A stretch of 8,137 nt of DNA from Acidimicrobiales bacterium (lineage in GTDB: Bacteria > Actinomycetota > Acidimicrobiia > Acidimicrobiales > Poriferisodalaceae). The translations under genes were made by a program, and so were the position numbers. The stretch covers positions 1 to 8,137 of the forward strand of contig JASMKJ010000217.1 in NCBI GenBank assembly GCA_030749275.1. The letters run 5' to 3'. The notes beneath the pieces were generated by a model. The model was not told the DNA's origin, ran no database searches, and worked only from the letters and a program-made list of their open reading frames with translations. The number at the start of each line of letters is the position of its first letter. Position 1 is the stretch's first letter. This document shows, piece by piece, positions 7,667 through 8,137 of the stretch.

Positions 7667-7726
7667 TGCTCCATCATTGCACTTGTTCTCCAGCGAGCGG
7701 TGAAAATAAGTTTTGACTCATGCCCT

Positions 7727-7749
7727 ACCCCTGTGGGGGTGCCCCCAGG
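7727..7749. repeat. Two overlapping, mutually exclusive GC-rich hairpins
   Basis: ACCCC-TGTG-GGGGT (7727-7740) and the alternative TGGGG-GTGC-CCCCA (7734-7747, extendable with CCTG/CAGG at 7730-7749) share the same G run, so only one can form at a time. They lie on the minus strand 38 bases past the stop of the small gene and about 60 bases before the deacetylase start. No T-run follows directly, so this is not a textbook terminator. Confidence 0.4.
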
Positions 7750-7786
7750 CATTCTGTTCACATGTATAGATACAGACCCACAGTTT

Positions 7787-8137
7787 CTAGGCTGCTTGGC
7801 TTTCGAGTTCGTTATAGATCTCCTCAACGAACTCGGTAATGTCTGGATCTCTGGCCAGCACAGCTCGACCCGTCTTTTCATAGATCCGTCGTTGTCCGGG
7901 GTGTCGCAACGTGGCTTCCCAGCTGGCACGCAGCCTCCTGAGGTCACCTCCATCACGTTCGAGTTTCCATGCGTTCACCAGATGGAAATACATCGAGTGC
8001 ATCATCATTCTGTAACGGTTCTCTTCAGCATCGGTAAGGGAGTCGAAATCGCTAGCCCCCTTCCAGAAGAGATTGGCTGCTGATTCGGTTTCGTAATAGG
8101 AGATAAACAACTCTTGCTGCCGATTCTCGTTTAAGAA
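7787..8137 (-). CDS. Uncharacterised small protein, 5' end outside window
   Basis: The frame is open from the right edge to TAG at 7787, giving 116 visible residues. A TTG at 8110 could serve as start, but the frame continues to the edge in the same hydrophilic character (FLNENRQQELF), so the true start is probably outside. The visible part is highly charged, apparently helical, with no membrane segment: it has DSLTDAEENRYR followed by MMMHSMYFHLVNAW, then a basic stretch RRLRASWEATLRHPGQRR and an acidic tail ending DITEFVEEIYNELESQAA. This pattern (aspartate and leucine turn, glutamate-rich helix, aromatic helix, PG-x-R turn, acidic C-terminus) recalls small proteins of unknown function common in environmental bacteria, often with an N-terminal membrane anchor; that likeness is from memory and not certain. 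No function is proposed. Confidence 0.7.
   Translation of the reverse strand, partial: FLNENRQQELFISYYETESAANLFWKGASDFDSLTDAEENRYRMMMHSMYFHLVNAWKLERDGGDLRRLRASWEATLRHPGQRRIYEKTGRAVLARDPDITEFVEEIYNELESQAA

Noticed and set aside
7513..7771. Repeated 11-mer CATGTATAGAT at 7513-7523 and 7761-7771
   Set aside because: One copy is inside the deacetylase coding region, only two copies exist, and no promoter or attachment structure goes with them; chance is the simpler reading.
7663..7956. 97-codon minus-strand frame ending at the deacetylase start
   Set aside because: It overlaps the small gene out of phase for most of its length and looks like no known protein; only its last four codons, noted as a tiny leader frame, seemed worth mention.

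Overview
The window looks like bacterial chromosome of moderate GC content with very tight gene packing. The wording of the ABC ATPase motifs (LSTGT rather than LSYGQ in the LivG-like domain, DELSLGLAP in the LivF-like domain) and the fused transporter subunits suggest an actinobacterium, possibly of the Acidimicrobiia. That placement is inference only; no rRNA or other marker gene is present.

Left block (1-5891, all on the minus strand) reads as one operon, transcribed from right to left. It starts with an FMNH2-dependent SsuD-type monooxygenase (4785-5891). After 29 bases comes a LivH-LivM permease fusion (2713-4755). This overlaps by ATGA a giant reading frame (1-2716) that joins a complete MFS transporter, a LivF-like ATPase and a LivG-like ATPase in one polypeptide and leaves the window still open. 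The transport part of a branched-chain amino acid type (HAAT) ABC importer is therefore packed into two proteins instead of four, with an MFS carrier welded to the ATPases. No periplasmic binding protein, flavin reductase or regulator is visible, but one could lie beyond the left edge.

Right block. A class I glutamine amidotransferase (about 6030-6791, plus strand) is transcribed divergently from the monooxygenase across about 138 bases that hold an 8-bp inverted repeat. It converges on a polysaccharide-deacetylase/cyclic-imidase family gene (6836-7666, minus) across a 44-base gap with a perfect 12-bp palindrome. Upstream of the deacetylase lies a 120-base leader with two mutually exclusive GC-rich hairpins. 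Beyond it is a small uncharacterised protein gene (7787 to beyond the right edge, minus), cut at its 5' end.

Working idea: the monooxygenase and transporter take up and oxidise a small organic compound (a sulfonate, sulfone or similar, by homology with SsuD). The amidotransferase and deacetylase may act on C-N bonds of the same or a related compound. The shared operon of monooxygenase and transporter is well supported by spacing; the joint pathway with the right block is a guess. No insertion sequence, CRISPR array, tRNA or rRNA was seen, and there is no gene-free stretch longer than about 140 bases.
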